Below, in pieces: positions 26,382-33,838 of a stretch of 64,000 nucleotides of DNA. Each line of letters begins with the position of its first letter. Position 1 is the first letter of the stretch. Below the pieces are notes generated by a model. It saw only the letters and a list, made by a program, of their open reading frames with translations, searched no databases and had not been told where the DNA came from. The DNA lies in contig OZ250142.1 of NCBI GenBank assembly GCA_965237445.1, positions 868,001 to 932,000 on the forward strand, written 5' to 3'. The DNA is from G963668185 sp965237445 (GTDB lineage Bacteria > Chloroflexota > Dehalococcoidia > Lucifugimonadales > G963668185). Position numbers and translations under genes: made by a program.

Positions 26382-26654
26382 CTATCTGGCAGGACCATGA
26401 CCCCCCGAAGCCGCAACGTAGCTGGAGAAGTAGGACATCCAGGGTTCGCGGATCATCTCAAGGCATCTCGGCTGTAAGCGTTCGGGCAAGCTGCTGATCT
26501 GCCTGAATGTCTCTTTCCAGAGATGGTCCACCTCAGCACGCCACGGATCGTACTCCAGACCGTGAGCATCCCTTTGCATAGCCTCCAGGTGCTCAGCGAT
26601 CAGCTTGACGAGATTGCGGACCTTCCTCGCGCGGACTCGGTCTGTGGGGGTCAC
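26382..26654 (-). CDS. Uncharacterised 90-residue protein between dgt and dnaG
   Basis: A small basic N-terminus (MTPTDRVRARKVRNLVKLIA) leads into helices EHLEAMQRDAHGLEYDP and WRAEVDHLWKETFRQISSLP, then LQPRCLEMIREPWMSYFSSY. It has several Trp residues and no membrane segment. No family is recognised. It lies seven bases after the dgt stop and 34 before the next gene, in an operon-like run. The start is GTG or ATG near 26654, and the reading frame is clean. Confidence 0.6.
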   Translation of the reverse strand: MTPTDRVRARKVRNLVKLIAEHLEAMQRDAHGLEYDPWRAEVDHLWKETFRQISSLPERLQPRCLEMIREPWMSYFSSYVAASGGHGPAR

Positions 26655-26661
26655 AGGAGAA

Positions 26662-27723
26662 TTATAGCAATCTGCGCCGGAGTTCTCCGGCCACCCCGGG
26701 GCTGATCTCCTCCGCTATCCGTAAGGCATAGCGGTCGGTCATCCCAGAAATGTAATCGATGACGGCACGTTCGGCCGATTCGCTCCGCAGCGCATACTCC
26801 TCAGGAATACGGTCACGATGCGTATCGAAGTAATCGAACAGCGTCCTGACGACCCGCCTGGCTGCGCTGGCCTCCGGTCCGGAGCTGTGCCTGAGGTACA
26901 CGTGATCGAACATGAACTCCCGAAGCGCTACCACTGCATCCTTAACGGGTTCACCCATCCGGATTGCGGGCGCGCTCGCTCCTCGCGCCGGCGCCTCTGT
27001 GCAGTCCCACGAACTGCGTACCACATCGGTCACCATCGTATTGATTCGTTGCGAATGCCTGTCGCCCAGCACCGCGACGGCTTCGGACGGCAGGTCCGGT
27101 GCGGAGAGAACCCCGGCGCGGAAGGCGTCCGCCATGTCGTGATTCAGGTAGGCCACTGCATCGGCTACTCTGCAGACCTGCGCCTCCAATGTCAGGTCCT
27201 CAGGTAGCACTTGCTGCAGAAAGTCCCCCCGGGGCTTGGAGTGGAACTCAATACCATGTCTCGCCTCCCAGGTGAGGTTGAGGCCGCGGCCGTCCTTCTC
27301 CAGGCGGTCGACGATGCGTAGGCTCTGGGCGCTGTGCACGAACCCGTCAGGGGTCAGTTCGTTCAGGACATCCTCGCCAGTATGCCCGAAAGGAGTATGG
27401 CCCATGTCATGGGCCAGCGCGATCGCCTCCACCAGGTCTTCGTTCAGGTCCAGCGCCCTCGCGATGGTCCGCCCGATCTGGGCTACCTCTAACGTGTGGG
27501 TAAGCCGCGTGACGTAATGGTCGCCTAAGGGGGCGATGAAGACCTGTGTCTTGTGCTTGAGCCGCCTGAAGGCCTTGCAATGGACGATCCTGTCACGGTC
27601 CTTCTGAAAGGCAGTGCGGATCAGGTCGGGCGCTTCTGGGGATCGCCTGCCTCTGCTCTGGGCAGAGCGTGCGGCGTTTGGAGACAGGCCCTGCTCGCGC
27701 TGCTCGGCACGGCGCCTGACCAT
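26662..27723 (-). CDS. dgt: Deoxyguanosinetriphosphate triphosphohydrolase-like HD protein
   Basis: An HD-domain dNTPase of 353 residues that hydrolyses dGTP or other dNTPs to nucleoside and triphosphate. The N-terminal block NAARSAQSRGRRSPEAPD then IRTAFQKDRDRIVHCKAFRR and RLKHKTQVFI are diagnostic. VTRLTHTLEVAQIGRTIAR supplies the first His, and AIALAHDMGHTPFGHTGE the His-Asp pair. A later Asp is in YLNHDMADAF. The start at 27723 is preferred because family members begin with a basic RxxQE segment shortly before the SRGR motif. A reading from 27792 is possible. It heads the dnaG-rpoD operon, an arrangement also seen in other bacteria. Confidence 0.9.
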   Translation of the reverse strand: MVRRRAEQREQGLSPNAARSAQSRGRRSPEAPDLIRTAFQKDRDRIVHCKAFRRLKHKTQVFIAPLGDHYVTRLTHTLEVAQIGRTIARALDLNEDLVEAIALAHDMGHTPFGHTGEDVLNELTPDGFVHSAQSLRIVDRLEKDGRGLNLTWEARHGIEFHSKPRGDFLQQVLPEDLTLEAQVCRVADAVAYLNHDMADAFRAGVLSAPDLPSEAVAVLGDRHSQRINTMVTDVVRSSWDCTEAPARGASAPAIRMGEPVKDAVVALREFMFDHVYLRHSSGPEASAARRVVRTLFDYFDTHRDRIPEEYALRSESAERAVIDYISGMTDRYALRIAEEISPGVAGELRRRLL

Positions 27724-27925
27724 GCCGCCGGTGAGGTCAGGTACTGCGCGATGCGGACGGCTGTCTGGGGCCTTCGAAGTTAGCAATCGCACTCCTGGAC
27801 GGTTCTTGTGCAGGGACCGCGACTGGGCCGCGAGGAAGGCCAGTGTAGCAGAGCATGAGGGTGGCTTGTGTTACTCTGCGCCGGATGCTTACGTACCATC
27901 AACCACTCGCGCGTTCGGAGGCGCC

Positions 27926-28924
27926 ATGACTCAATCCCGCCCGCCTGACCGCTACCCGGCCTACATGGGGCTTCCGTCGTTTCTCAAGGCGCCCTGGATC
28001 GACAACGCGGAGGACCTGGCGAAGAGTGGCGCGGATATTGCCGTAATAGGCGCGCCCGTGGATATGGGCGTGGTTAACAGGCCGGGCGCGCGGTATGGCC
28101 CAAGAGCCATACGCCAAGCTGACTACTACTCGTCCGATTACACCTCTCTCTACCACATGGGCATGGGCATCTATCCGCTGAAGAAGCTCAAACTAGTGGA
28201 CTTTGGCGACGCCATCTGCCCTCCAAGCGACCTCGCGAAGAGCCACGAGGCCATCAGGCTCAAGGTGACCGAAGCGCTCGAGGCAGGAGCAATTCCAGTG
28301 ATTCTGGGCGGCGACCATTCGATTACGCTGCCCGGAGGGACGGCCGTGGGTGACTTCTATGGACACGGCAACGTCGGCATGGTGCACTTCGACGCTCACG
28401 CGGACACGGCGGACTCCTCTTACGGCGGCGTGCCGATCTCGCACGGCAGCCCGATGCGGCGGCTGATCGAAAGCGGCGCGATTCCCGGCAAGAACTTCGT
28501 GCAGGTGGGCCTGCGCGGCTACTGGCCGGGCGATGACCTGTTCCAGTGGATGCGGGAGCAGGGAATGCGCTGGCACCAGATGTCCGAGATCGAGACCAGG
28601 GGGTTCGACGCGGTGCTGGAAGATGCGATAGCCGAGGCGCTGGAGGGACCGGACCGCGTCTACCTTTCCGTCGACATAGACGTGATGGACCCAGCGTACG
28701 CCCCCGGCACCGGGACGCCTGAGCCCGGCGGAATCAGCGCGACCGAGATGCTGCGGGCCGTGCGGAAGATAGCCAAGTCCGTGGATGTGGTAGCTGTGGA
28801 TGTAGTCGAAGTATCGCCGCCGTATGACGGCCCCGGCGAGATCACGGCACAGGCGGCACACCGCGTCGTTCTCGAGGCGATAAGCGGCATCGCCTGGCGG
28901 AGGACTCAAGCCGAGTCGGAGTAA
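27926..28924 (+). CDS. Agmatinase/ureohydrolase family protein (first copy)
   Basis: A binuclear Mn enzyme of 332 residues in the arginase superfamily that hydrolyses a guanidino compound to an amine and urea. All metal-binding motifs are present: ILGGDHSITLP (His), VHFDAHADTAD (Asp, His, Asp) and SVDIDVMDPAYAPGTG (two Asp). The agmatinase-type GPRAIRQADYY and TPEPGGISATE motifs follow the family. The ATG at 27926 has GGAGG four bases upstream. The substrate may be agmatine, guanidinobutyrate or another guanidino acid. A second ureohydrolase lies 4 kb downstream and is clearly divergent in sequence, so the two probably differ in substrate. Confidence 0.9.
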   Translation: MTQSRPPDRYPAYMGLPSFLKAPWIDNAEDLAKSGADIAVIGAPVDMGVVNRPGARYGPRAIRQADYYSSDYTSLYHMGMGIYPLKKLKLVDFGDAICPPSDLAKSHEAIRLKVTEALEAGAIPVILGGDHSITLPGGTAVGDFYGHGNVGMVHFDAHADTADSSYGGVPISHGSPMRRLIESGAIPGKNFVQVGLRGYWPGDDLFQWMREQGMRWHQMSEIETRGFDAVLEDAIAEALEGPDRVYLSVDIDVMDPAYAPGTGTPEPGGISATEMLRAVRKIAKSVDVVAVDVVEVSPPYDGPGEITAQAAHRVVLEAISGIAWRRTQAESE

Positions 28925-28937
28925 CCCCCGTCCGGAC

Positions 28938-30554
28938 TTACCGCCGCACTTGGAACGGCGGCGGCATGTTCGGCACTGATACGTCCAGCACCACCGGCGC
29001 TTCGGTATCCAACGCCTTGCGGAACGCGGGCCCGAAGCCGTCGGCGTCGGTTCTCATCCCCACTGCCCCGAATGCCTCCGTCATCTTGACGAAGTCCGGG
29101 TTCAATAGATCGGTCCCTATGAACCGCTGGTTGTACCTTACCTTCTGGTCCCACTCGGAGGCGCCGAACACCCCATTATTGAAAACGACACAAACGGCGT
29201 TTATGCCGTACTTGACCGCCGTCGACAGCTCCTGGGGGTTGTACATGAACCCGCCGTCGCCGCTGATGGCAACCACCTTGCGGTCCGGCTGGCCCACTTT
29301 GGCGCCCAGCGCGGTCGGGAACGCGTACCCCAGCGTGCCAAAGTACGACGAGGTAAGGAACGTCCGAGGCAGCCGCGCCTCGTACGCCACGTTGCTCCAG
29401 TACCCGATGCTGGTCACACCGCTCACGATGATGCCTTCGTCGTCCATCTCCGCGCGGATCGCGTCAACGAAACCCATCTGGTCCGGAGCAACCTCCCTGA
29501 TGTAGCCATCGAAATTACTTCTGTAACGTTCAACATCATCGGCGCGGGAAGCCCTGCTGACACCTTGGGATCGCAGCCGATCGACGATGGCGCGAAGGGC
29601 GAGCTTTGCGTCCGACTCAACGCCCACAGCAACAGATTGCCCCTTCCCGAGCTCCTCCGGGTCCACATCTACCTGGACTATCTTGAGATGGTCCAATGAC
29701 ATGTTTCTGAAGAGCAGCCTCGTGCCAATCGCGAGCAGGACATCCGAATCTCCAAGCACCTCCTCGACAGGTCCGACGCCGCCGTAGTGAGCGCCCACGA
29801 CCATCGGGTGGGCGCCGGGAATGACCCCCTTGCCTTCGGGTGTCAATATGATTGGAGTCTGGAGCAGTTCCGCCAGCTCGAGGAGCTCATCGCCGCAGCC
29901 CGATATTAGCGTTCCGCCTCCTGCGATCACGCACGGCTTGGCAGCGTCAGTCAGCACCGCCACTGCCGCGGCGATTTGGTCGCCGTCGGGCGGGTGATGC
30001 GGGTACTCCTCAGGCTCGATGATCTCGGTGTTACCGGTTGCGGCTAACGTATCGGGAGGGATCTCTAGCTCGACTGGCCTAGGCCGGCCTGACTTTAGTT
30101 GGTGAAAGGCCTCATGGACCGCCTCCGGGATCTCTTCAACTTGCATCGCGCGATGGTTCCACTTGGTGATTGGACGGAACATGTCCAGTTGCTCGTGGAC
30201 TTCATGAAGCTGGCCGAGATTCTTGCCGATTCCGGTTGAGTTGACCTGCCCGGAGATCATCAGCACCGGCGATGAACTGGCGTAAGCTGTCCCAAGCCCA
30301 GCGGCAGCGTTGGTCGCGCCGGGTCCCGGAACGACCATTGCCACGCCGACCTTGCCGGTGGCCTTGGCGTAGCCGTCCGCCATATAAGTGGTGGCCTGCT
30401 CATGGCGCGTTTGAACAAGGGTGATTTCGTCCCGGTAGTCATACAAAGCATCGAAGGCGGCCATGATCTGCGCTCCGGGAAGCGCGAAGATAGTGTCTAC
30501 ACCCTGTGCTCTCAGTGCCCGTACTAGCGCCTGTGCTCCGGTCATTTCAGCCAT
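28938..30554 (-). CDS. Acetolactate synthase-like thiamine diphosphate enzyme
   Basis: A 538-residue ThDP-dependent enzyme of the acetolactate synthase/benzoylformate decarboxylase superfamily. The N-terminal Pyr domain has DTIFALPGAQIMAAFDAL and the catalytic Glu in QTRHEQATTYMADGYA. The central domain (about 190-330) has CVIAGGGTLISG. The C-terminal PP domain holds AISGDGGFMYNPQELSTAV followed by NAVCVVFNN, the GDG-NN ThDP/Mg motif. GGAGAGGG lies six bases before the ATG. No regulatory ilvN subunit is adjacent, so it may be a catabolic enzyme (decarboxylase or oxidase) rather than branched-chain synthesis. A hairpin lies 31 bases upstream of the start. Confidence 0.85.
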   Translation of the reverse strand: MAEMTGAQALVRALRAQGVDTIFALPGAQIMAAFDALYDYRDEITLVQTRHEQATTYMADGYAKATGKVGVAMVVPGPGATNAAAGLGTAYASSSPVLMISGQVNSTGIGKNLGQLHEVHEQLDMFRPITKWNHRAMQVEEIPEAVHEAFHQLKSGRPRPVELEIPPDTLAATGNTEIIEPEEYPHHPPDGDQIAAAVAVLTDAAKPCVIAGGGTLISGCGDELLELAELLQTPIILTPEGKGVIPGAHPMVVGAHYGGVGPVEEVLGDSDVLLAIGTRLLFRNMSLDHLKIVQVDVDPEELGKGQSVAVGVESDAKLALRAIVDRLRSQGVSRASRADDVERYRSNFDGYIREVAPDQMGFVDAIRAEMDDEGIIVSGVTSIGYWSNVAYEARLPRTFLTSSYFGTLGYAFPTALGAKVGQPDRKVVAISGDGGFMYNPQELSTAVKYGINAVCVVFNNGVFGASEWDQKVRYNQRFIGTDLLNPDFVKMTEAFGAVGMRTDADGFGPAFRKALDTEAPVVLDVSVPNMPPPFQVRR

Positions 30555-30584
30555 TGGGAACCCTCTCCATTAGCTTGCAATAGC

Positions 30585-30609
30585 AGTCCACCCTCGGACG
30601 GGGTGGACT
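30585..30609. promoter_or_regulatory. Perfect 9-bp inverted repeat in the leader of the ThDP enzyme gene
   Basis: AGTCCACCC and GGGTGGACT are separated by seven bases (TCGGACG). It is 31 bases upstream of the minus-strand start codon, in the leader or promoter. It may be an operator for a dimeric repressor or a leader hairpin. On the plus strand ATTAATTT follows, so it could instead act as a terminator for rightward transcripts, though no gene ends there. Confidence 0.45.
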
Positions 30610-30718
30610 ATTAATTTCGAAGAACTTTATCACGCTGCAAGCAGTTTCGTTAGAGATTTCGGTCAAGACTGACCACTCTTCTCTTTCCATGACACTCCCT
30701 TACTGAGGCCATCAGCTA

Positions 30719-30748
30719 TTGAGCTGCGGCGAACTGGCGTGCTAAAAT
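30719..30748 (+). promoter_or_regulatory. Sigma-70-like promoter candidate
   Basis: TTGAGC and TAAAAT are separated by 18 bases. The nearest gene on this strand starts 375 bases downstream (31123), so a long leader or an unrecognised small transcript would be required. It is a weak prediction. Confidence 0.3.
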
Positions 30749-30849
30749 GATTGCGTGGACTCCGCACAACACCTCAACCCAACTCCGGCAGTCCGAGAAG
30801 CAGGGCGATGCTCCCTGCGCGAGACCTCCCGCTCAGCTATAAGGGGACT

Positions 30850-30918
30850 GTCACATTTTTGCTCAATTCGGCTCGATCCGTATACAAACCGTATTCAATT
30901 CATCTCAGAAAATGTGAC
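30850..30918. repeat. 10-bp inverted repeat with 49-base spacer
   Basis: GTCACATTTT at 30850-30859 and AAAATGTGAC at 30909-30918 are perfect complements. Related words (TCAGCTA, AAGTGACAG, GTTACACTT) recur in the flanks. It resembles the ends of a miniature or decayed element, but no target-site duplication or transposase is seen. Confidence 0.4.
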
Positions 30919-31122
30919 TTTTCTCAAGGCCCTCAGCTAGGAAAAGTGACAGAATGTTACGGAATGTTACACTTCCTAAGAATTTTGCTGCTGGGATCTC
31001 GCGGTTGAGAGTCAGTCTACCGGCCTGAGCATCAGGCACCTGGCTCTTGTTGACCGTCAGGTTGCCTTACCGAACAATGTTGCCCGCATCTGAAGCAGAC
31101 TCTAGTTCGCAAGGAGAACGCC

Positions 31123-32022
31123 ATGGGAGATGAGCGCGTGGGGTTCGTGGGCCTGGGAATCATGGGGAGGCCCATGGCTGTCAACCTTCTCAAGGCAGGG
31201 TATGAAGTAACCGGATACGACCGCAATCTTCAGAAGACCCAGGCCGCAGCGGCAGAAGGTGCCTCGGCGGGTATTTCGGCCGCGGAAGCCGCAACTGGTG
31301 CTTCCGCCACCGTCGTGATGGTCCAGGACTCCGCAAACTCAGAGGAGGCGGTTCTCGGGCCGGGAGGAGTGCTCGAGGGCGCCGCGGCGGGATCGACGGT
31401 TATCGACATGAGCTCGATTGCGCCCGGTACGTCGCAGAAGCTGGCCGCTGCCTGCGAGGCGCGGGGCGTCGAGTTCCTGGACGCGCCCGTCAGCGGCGGA
31501 GAGCCGAAGGCGATCGACGGCTCGCTGGCGATTATGGTCGGAGGGAAGGCGGACGTGTTCGAGCGTCATGTTCCCCTGCTCAACGCAATGGGAAGCAGCG
31601 CAGTGCTTTGCGGAGGCTACGGCGCCGGCAACACGACCAAGCTGGCGAATCAGATCATAGTGGCCGCGAACATCGAAGCTGTTGGGGAAGCGCTGGTGTT
31701 GGCGGTGCGCGCCGGCCTTGACCCCAACACAGTTTTCCAGGCGATCAGGGGCGGTCTCGCTGGTAGCGCCGTCATGGACGCCAAGGCCCCAATGATGATC
31801 GAGGGCAACTTCGAGCCGGGCTTCCGCATCAACCTCCACCAAAAAGACCTTAACAATGCCCTGATAACCGCCGGCGAGTTGGGAGTCCCCCTGCCGGTTA
31901 CCAGCCTGGTCAGGCAGATGGTGGGCGCCCTCATCAACGACGGCAAGGGCGACGCCGATCATTCGGCCATAGCCACGTTCATCGAGAACATGGCCAAAAC
32001 GCGCATAAGTGGGCAGGACTAG
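31123..32022 (+). CDS. garR: 3-hydroxyacid dehydrogenase / tartronate semialdehyde reductase family
   Basis: A beta-hydroxyacid dehydrogenase of 299 residues (GarR/MmsB/GlxR type). The N-terminal cofactor site is VGFVGLGIMGRPMAVNLL with YDRN after beta-2. DAPVSGGEPKAIDG is the substrate-binding signature. The catalytic Lys lies in AGNTTKLANQII. The C-terminal half is helical, with NLHQKDLNNALITAGELGVP. AAGGAG is six bases before the ATG. Members reduce tartronate semialdehyde or oxidise 3-hydroxyisobutyrate and similar acids. The symbol reflects the nearest family type, and the true substrate is unknown. Confidence 0.85.
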   Translation: MGDERVGFVGLGIMGRPMAVNLLKAGYEVTGYDRNLQKTQAAAAEGASAGISAAEAATGASATVVMVQDSANSEEAVLGPGGVLEGAAAGSTVIDMSSIAPGTSQKLAAACEARGVEFLDAPVSGGEPKAIDGSLAIMVGGKADVFERHVPLLNAMGSSAVLCGGYGAGNTTKLANQIIVAANIEAVGEALVLAVRAGLDPNTVFQAIRGGLAGSAVMDAKAPMMIEGNFEPGFRINLHQKDLNNALITAGELGVPLPVTSLVRQMVGALINDGKGDADHSAIATFIENMAKTRISGQD

Positions 32023-32077
32023 GCCCTGTACTCACTAGGGTATGCGTTCCGGGACTCGAGGGAACTGGCGGCTTACG

Positions 32078-32377
32078 TTAGGCCGTCTCGAGAAGGCCCG
32101 CTGCGGGCCGGATGCCGGAGGTGAGGGCGTCCCTTTCTCCGGCTATCCTGCGGAAGTCGCATTCCACCTGAAGTCCGTGCCAGAACTCGTCGGACTGGCC
32201 AAAGAAGACGCCGAACCTGATCGACATGGCAGGTGTAATGGATCTCCTGCCGTGGACTATCTCATTGATCGCGCGCGGGGCGACTCCGATGGCCCTGGCC
32301 ATCGCGTTCTGAGAAATGCCCATCGGCTTGAGGTATTCCTCAAGCAGGATCTCGCCGGGGGTAATGTGGTCAAACAT
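32078..32377 (-). CDS. higA: HigA-family antitoxin (XRE helix-turn-helix)
   Basis: A 99-residue DNA-binding antitoxin. It opens with ITPGEILLEEYLKPMGISQN, the HigA/VapI family hallmark, followed by the helix-turn-helix AMARAIGVAPRAINEIVHGR and SITPAMSIRFGVFFG. The start at 32377 is chosen over 32416 because a promoter-like TTGACA-17-TAGGGT ends at 32417, which would leave 32416 untranscribed, and because family members begin just before this motif. It follows the toxin gene with a 64-base gap. It should neutralise HigB and repress the operon. Confidence 0.9.
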   Translation of the reverse strand: MFDHITPGEILLEEYLKPMGISQNAMARAIGVAPRAINEIVHGRRSITPAMSIRFGVFFGQSDEFWHGLQVECDFRRIAGERDALTSGIRPAAGLLETA

Positions 32378-32416
32378 GTTCAAGAGGTAATTAGTACGAT
32401 CCCTAGGGTGTATCAT

Positions 32417-32445
32417 ACCCTATGACGTTATAGGGGTGCTGTCAA
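32417..32445 (-). promoter_or_regulatory. Internal higA promoter with overlapping operator palindrome
   Basis: On the minus strand TTGACA (32445-32440, overlapping the higB stop TGA) is followed after 17 bases by TAGGGT (32422-32417). The spacer contains most of CCCTAT-AACGTC-ATAGGG (32435-32418), an 18-bp near-perfect palindrome. A further TAGGGT...ACCCTA pair (32404-32422) and CCCTAGGG lie next to it. This gives several half-sites for HigA binding and a way to express the antitoxin separately from the toxin. Confidence 0.55.
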
Positions 32446-32720
32446 TGGTAGTCGACGATAGCGACGCCTTCCGGCCCACGCTCAGTCCATAGGAAGACGA
32501 TACGCCATTGTCGGCTGATTCGTATGGAGTAGTAGTCTGCGAGTTCACCTCTTAGCTTCTCCAGCCGATTGCCAGGGGGAACGGCGAGGTCAGACAGAAG
32601 GCGCGCTTGATTCAATTGAAAGAGCTTTCTGAGGGCAACACGTGCGATTGCCGCAAACCGGCGATTACTTTCACGATAGAACAGCTCTTCGGTGTCCTTA
32701 TCAGCGAAGGACTGAATCAT
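32442..32720 (-). CDS. higB: HigB-family toxin (RelE/ParE superfamily)
   Basis: A 92-residue mRNA interferase-type toxin, cutting ribosome-bound mRNA. It begins MIQSFADKDTEELFYRESN, the HigB opening, and has LRKLFQLNQARLLSDLAVPP, GNRLEKLRGELADYYSIRIS and QWRIVFLWTERG, with basic and aromatic residues of the family. The toxin-first gene order is typical of higBA. The upstream 100 bases separate it from a divergent ureohydrolase gene with its leader peptide. Confidence 0.9.
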   Translation of the reverse strand: MIQSFADKDTEELFYRESNRRFAAIARVALRKLFQLNQARLLSDLAVPPGNRLEKLRGELADYYSIRISRQWRIVFLWTERGPEGVAIVDYH

Positions 32721-32821
32721 TAGAGAAACCCGATTTGCAATTCTTGTTCTGTTGAGGCCAAGCAGTCTGACATGTGGTCACGTTGCATTCACGAAGGACT
32801 CACGATCATAGGGGGAAGAAT

Positions 32822-32884
32822 ATGCGGAGCGAGACAGAAGCGCACCAAGTGGCCATGGCCCAATTGGAGACCGGAAAGGCGTGA
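32822..32884 (+). CDS. 20-codon leader ORF coupled to the second ureohydrolase
   Basis: A small ORF encoding MRSETEAHQVAMAQLETGKA with a strong AGGGGG seven bases before its ATG. Its TGA overlaps the GTG start of the next gene as GTGA. The downstream gene has only a weak site of its own, so ribosomes finishing this ORF may start it. It may be a regulatory leader peptide or simply a coupling cistron. No family match is recognised. Confidence 0.45.
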   Translation: MRSETEAHQVAMAQLETGKA

Positions 32885-33822
32885 CTAAAGATAGGCCCAT
32901 GCCAGCGGACTGGCAGAGGTCCGCGCCGTTCGCGGGGGTTCTTACCTTCATGGGGGCTCCCACGACGCGTGACCTGTCCCACGCAGACGTTGCGATCATC
33001 GGCGCGCCGCTGGACATCGGCACCACATACAGATCGGGCGCAAGGTTCGGACCCAGGGCCATTCGGGAGTCAACCGGCCCGATGGAACTGCACGCGTGGG
33101 AGGAGGACGAACTCCGGGAGCCGTTCCGCAGCCTCCGGGTGATCGATTACGGCGACCTTAGCGTCAGTGCTGGGTACATAGAGGCTGCAGTCGAGCGGAT
33201 CGAGAAGGGACTGTCGACAGTGCTTGATGCGGACGTGTTCCCGATAGTCCTTGGGGGCGACCACACGATAAGCCTTCCTGTGCTGCGCGCGCTATACGCC
33301 AAGTACGGGAAGTTGTCGCTGCTCCATTTCGACGCACATCCCGACTTCTGGGAGCCAAACCCGGAACGGCCCATGAACCATGGCACTCAGGTAAAGCTGG
33401 CGGCGGACGAGGGCCTGATCGATCCGAACGCTTCGGCCATCGTCGGGATCAGGGGTTCATCGTCAATGGCGATCCTGGACGATGTTAAATCCGCAGGCAT
33501 CACCGCCATTACCACAGACGAAATCGATGAAAACGGCATCGAGTGGGCAGTGAACGAAGCGCGGCGCGCAACGGGAGATTATCCGGTTCACGTCTCCCTG
33601 GACATAGACCTGATCGATCCGGCATTTGCGCCGGGCACCGGCGTGCCGGAGATCGCCGGCCTAACGAGCCGGGAGGCGGTCAAGCTGATTCGCGGACTCA
33701 AGGGAATGCGCACGGTGGGCTTCGACATTGTGGAGGTGGCGCCGCCGTACGACCATGCCGAAATTACTGCCTATCTGGCCGCAAACCTGGTGTACGAGTT
33801 CCTGCTGACCCTGGTGAAGTAA
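32881..33822 (+). CDS. Agmatinase/ureohydrolase family protein (second copy)
   Basis: A 313-residue arginase-superfamily enzyme. Mn-ligand motifs are VLGGDHTISLP, LHFDAHPDFWE and SLDIDLIDPAFAPGTG. Others are GARFGPRAIRE near residue 58 and FDIVEVAPPYDHAEITAY near the end. The loop MNHGTQVKL after the second motif carries the usual second-sphere residues. It starts at GTG 32881, coupled to a 20-codon leader ORF. ATG 32899 is an alternative. It is distinct from the copy at 28 kb, so a different guanidino substrate is likely. It stands alone between higBA and phoU. Confidence 0.9.
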   Translation: MTKDRPMPADWQRSAPFAGVLTFMGAPTTRDLSHADVAIIGAPLDIGTTYRSGARFGPRAIRESTGPMELHAWEEDELREPFRSLRVIDYGDLSVSAGYIEAAVERIEKGLSTVLDADVFPIVLGGDHTISLPVLRALYAKYGKLSLLHFDAHPDFWEPNPERPMNHGTQVKLAADEGLIDPNASAIVGIRGSSSMAILDDVKSAGITAITTDEIDENGIEWAVNEARRATGDYPVHVSLDIDLIDPAFAPGTGVPEIAGLTSREAVKLIRGLKGMRTVGFDIVEVAPPYDHAEITAYLAANLVYEFLLTLVK

Positions 33823-33838
33823 CCCGGGGGCACCCCGG

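Larger units (their letters stand above)
30555..31122. other. Gap of 568 bases between divergent genes
   Basis: It holds the hairpin at 30585-30609, a promoter-like TTGAGC/TAAAAT pair at 30719-30748 and a block of related GTCACATTTT, AAAATGTGAC, AAGTGACAG and ATGTTACACTT sequences at 30845-30985. I find no credible gene. The short open frames there lack ribosome-binding sites and read as low-complexity non-protein sequence. The repeat block may be the remains of a small mobile element. Confidence 0.5.

Noticed and set aside
30560..30620. T-box leader in front of the ThDP enzyme gene, because GAGGGTGGACTGC resembles the T-box sequence
   Set aside because: The conserved NACC part is missing, there is no stem I or specifier loop within the leader, and the stretch is better explained as one arm of a simple palindrome.
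30751..31008. Short overlapping plus-strand frames in the 568-base gap
   Set aside because: They lack ribosome-binding sites, overlap each other and cover the inverted-repeat block.
28938..32022. Glyoxylate carboligase plus tartronate semialdehyde reductase pathway
   Set aside because: The ThDP enzyme has the catalytic Glu in RHEQATTY, whereas glyoxylate carboligase has Val there. The two genes are divergent and no hydroxypyruvate isomerase is present.
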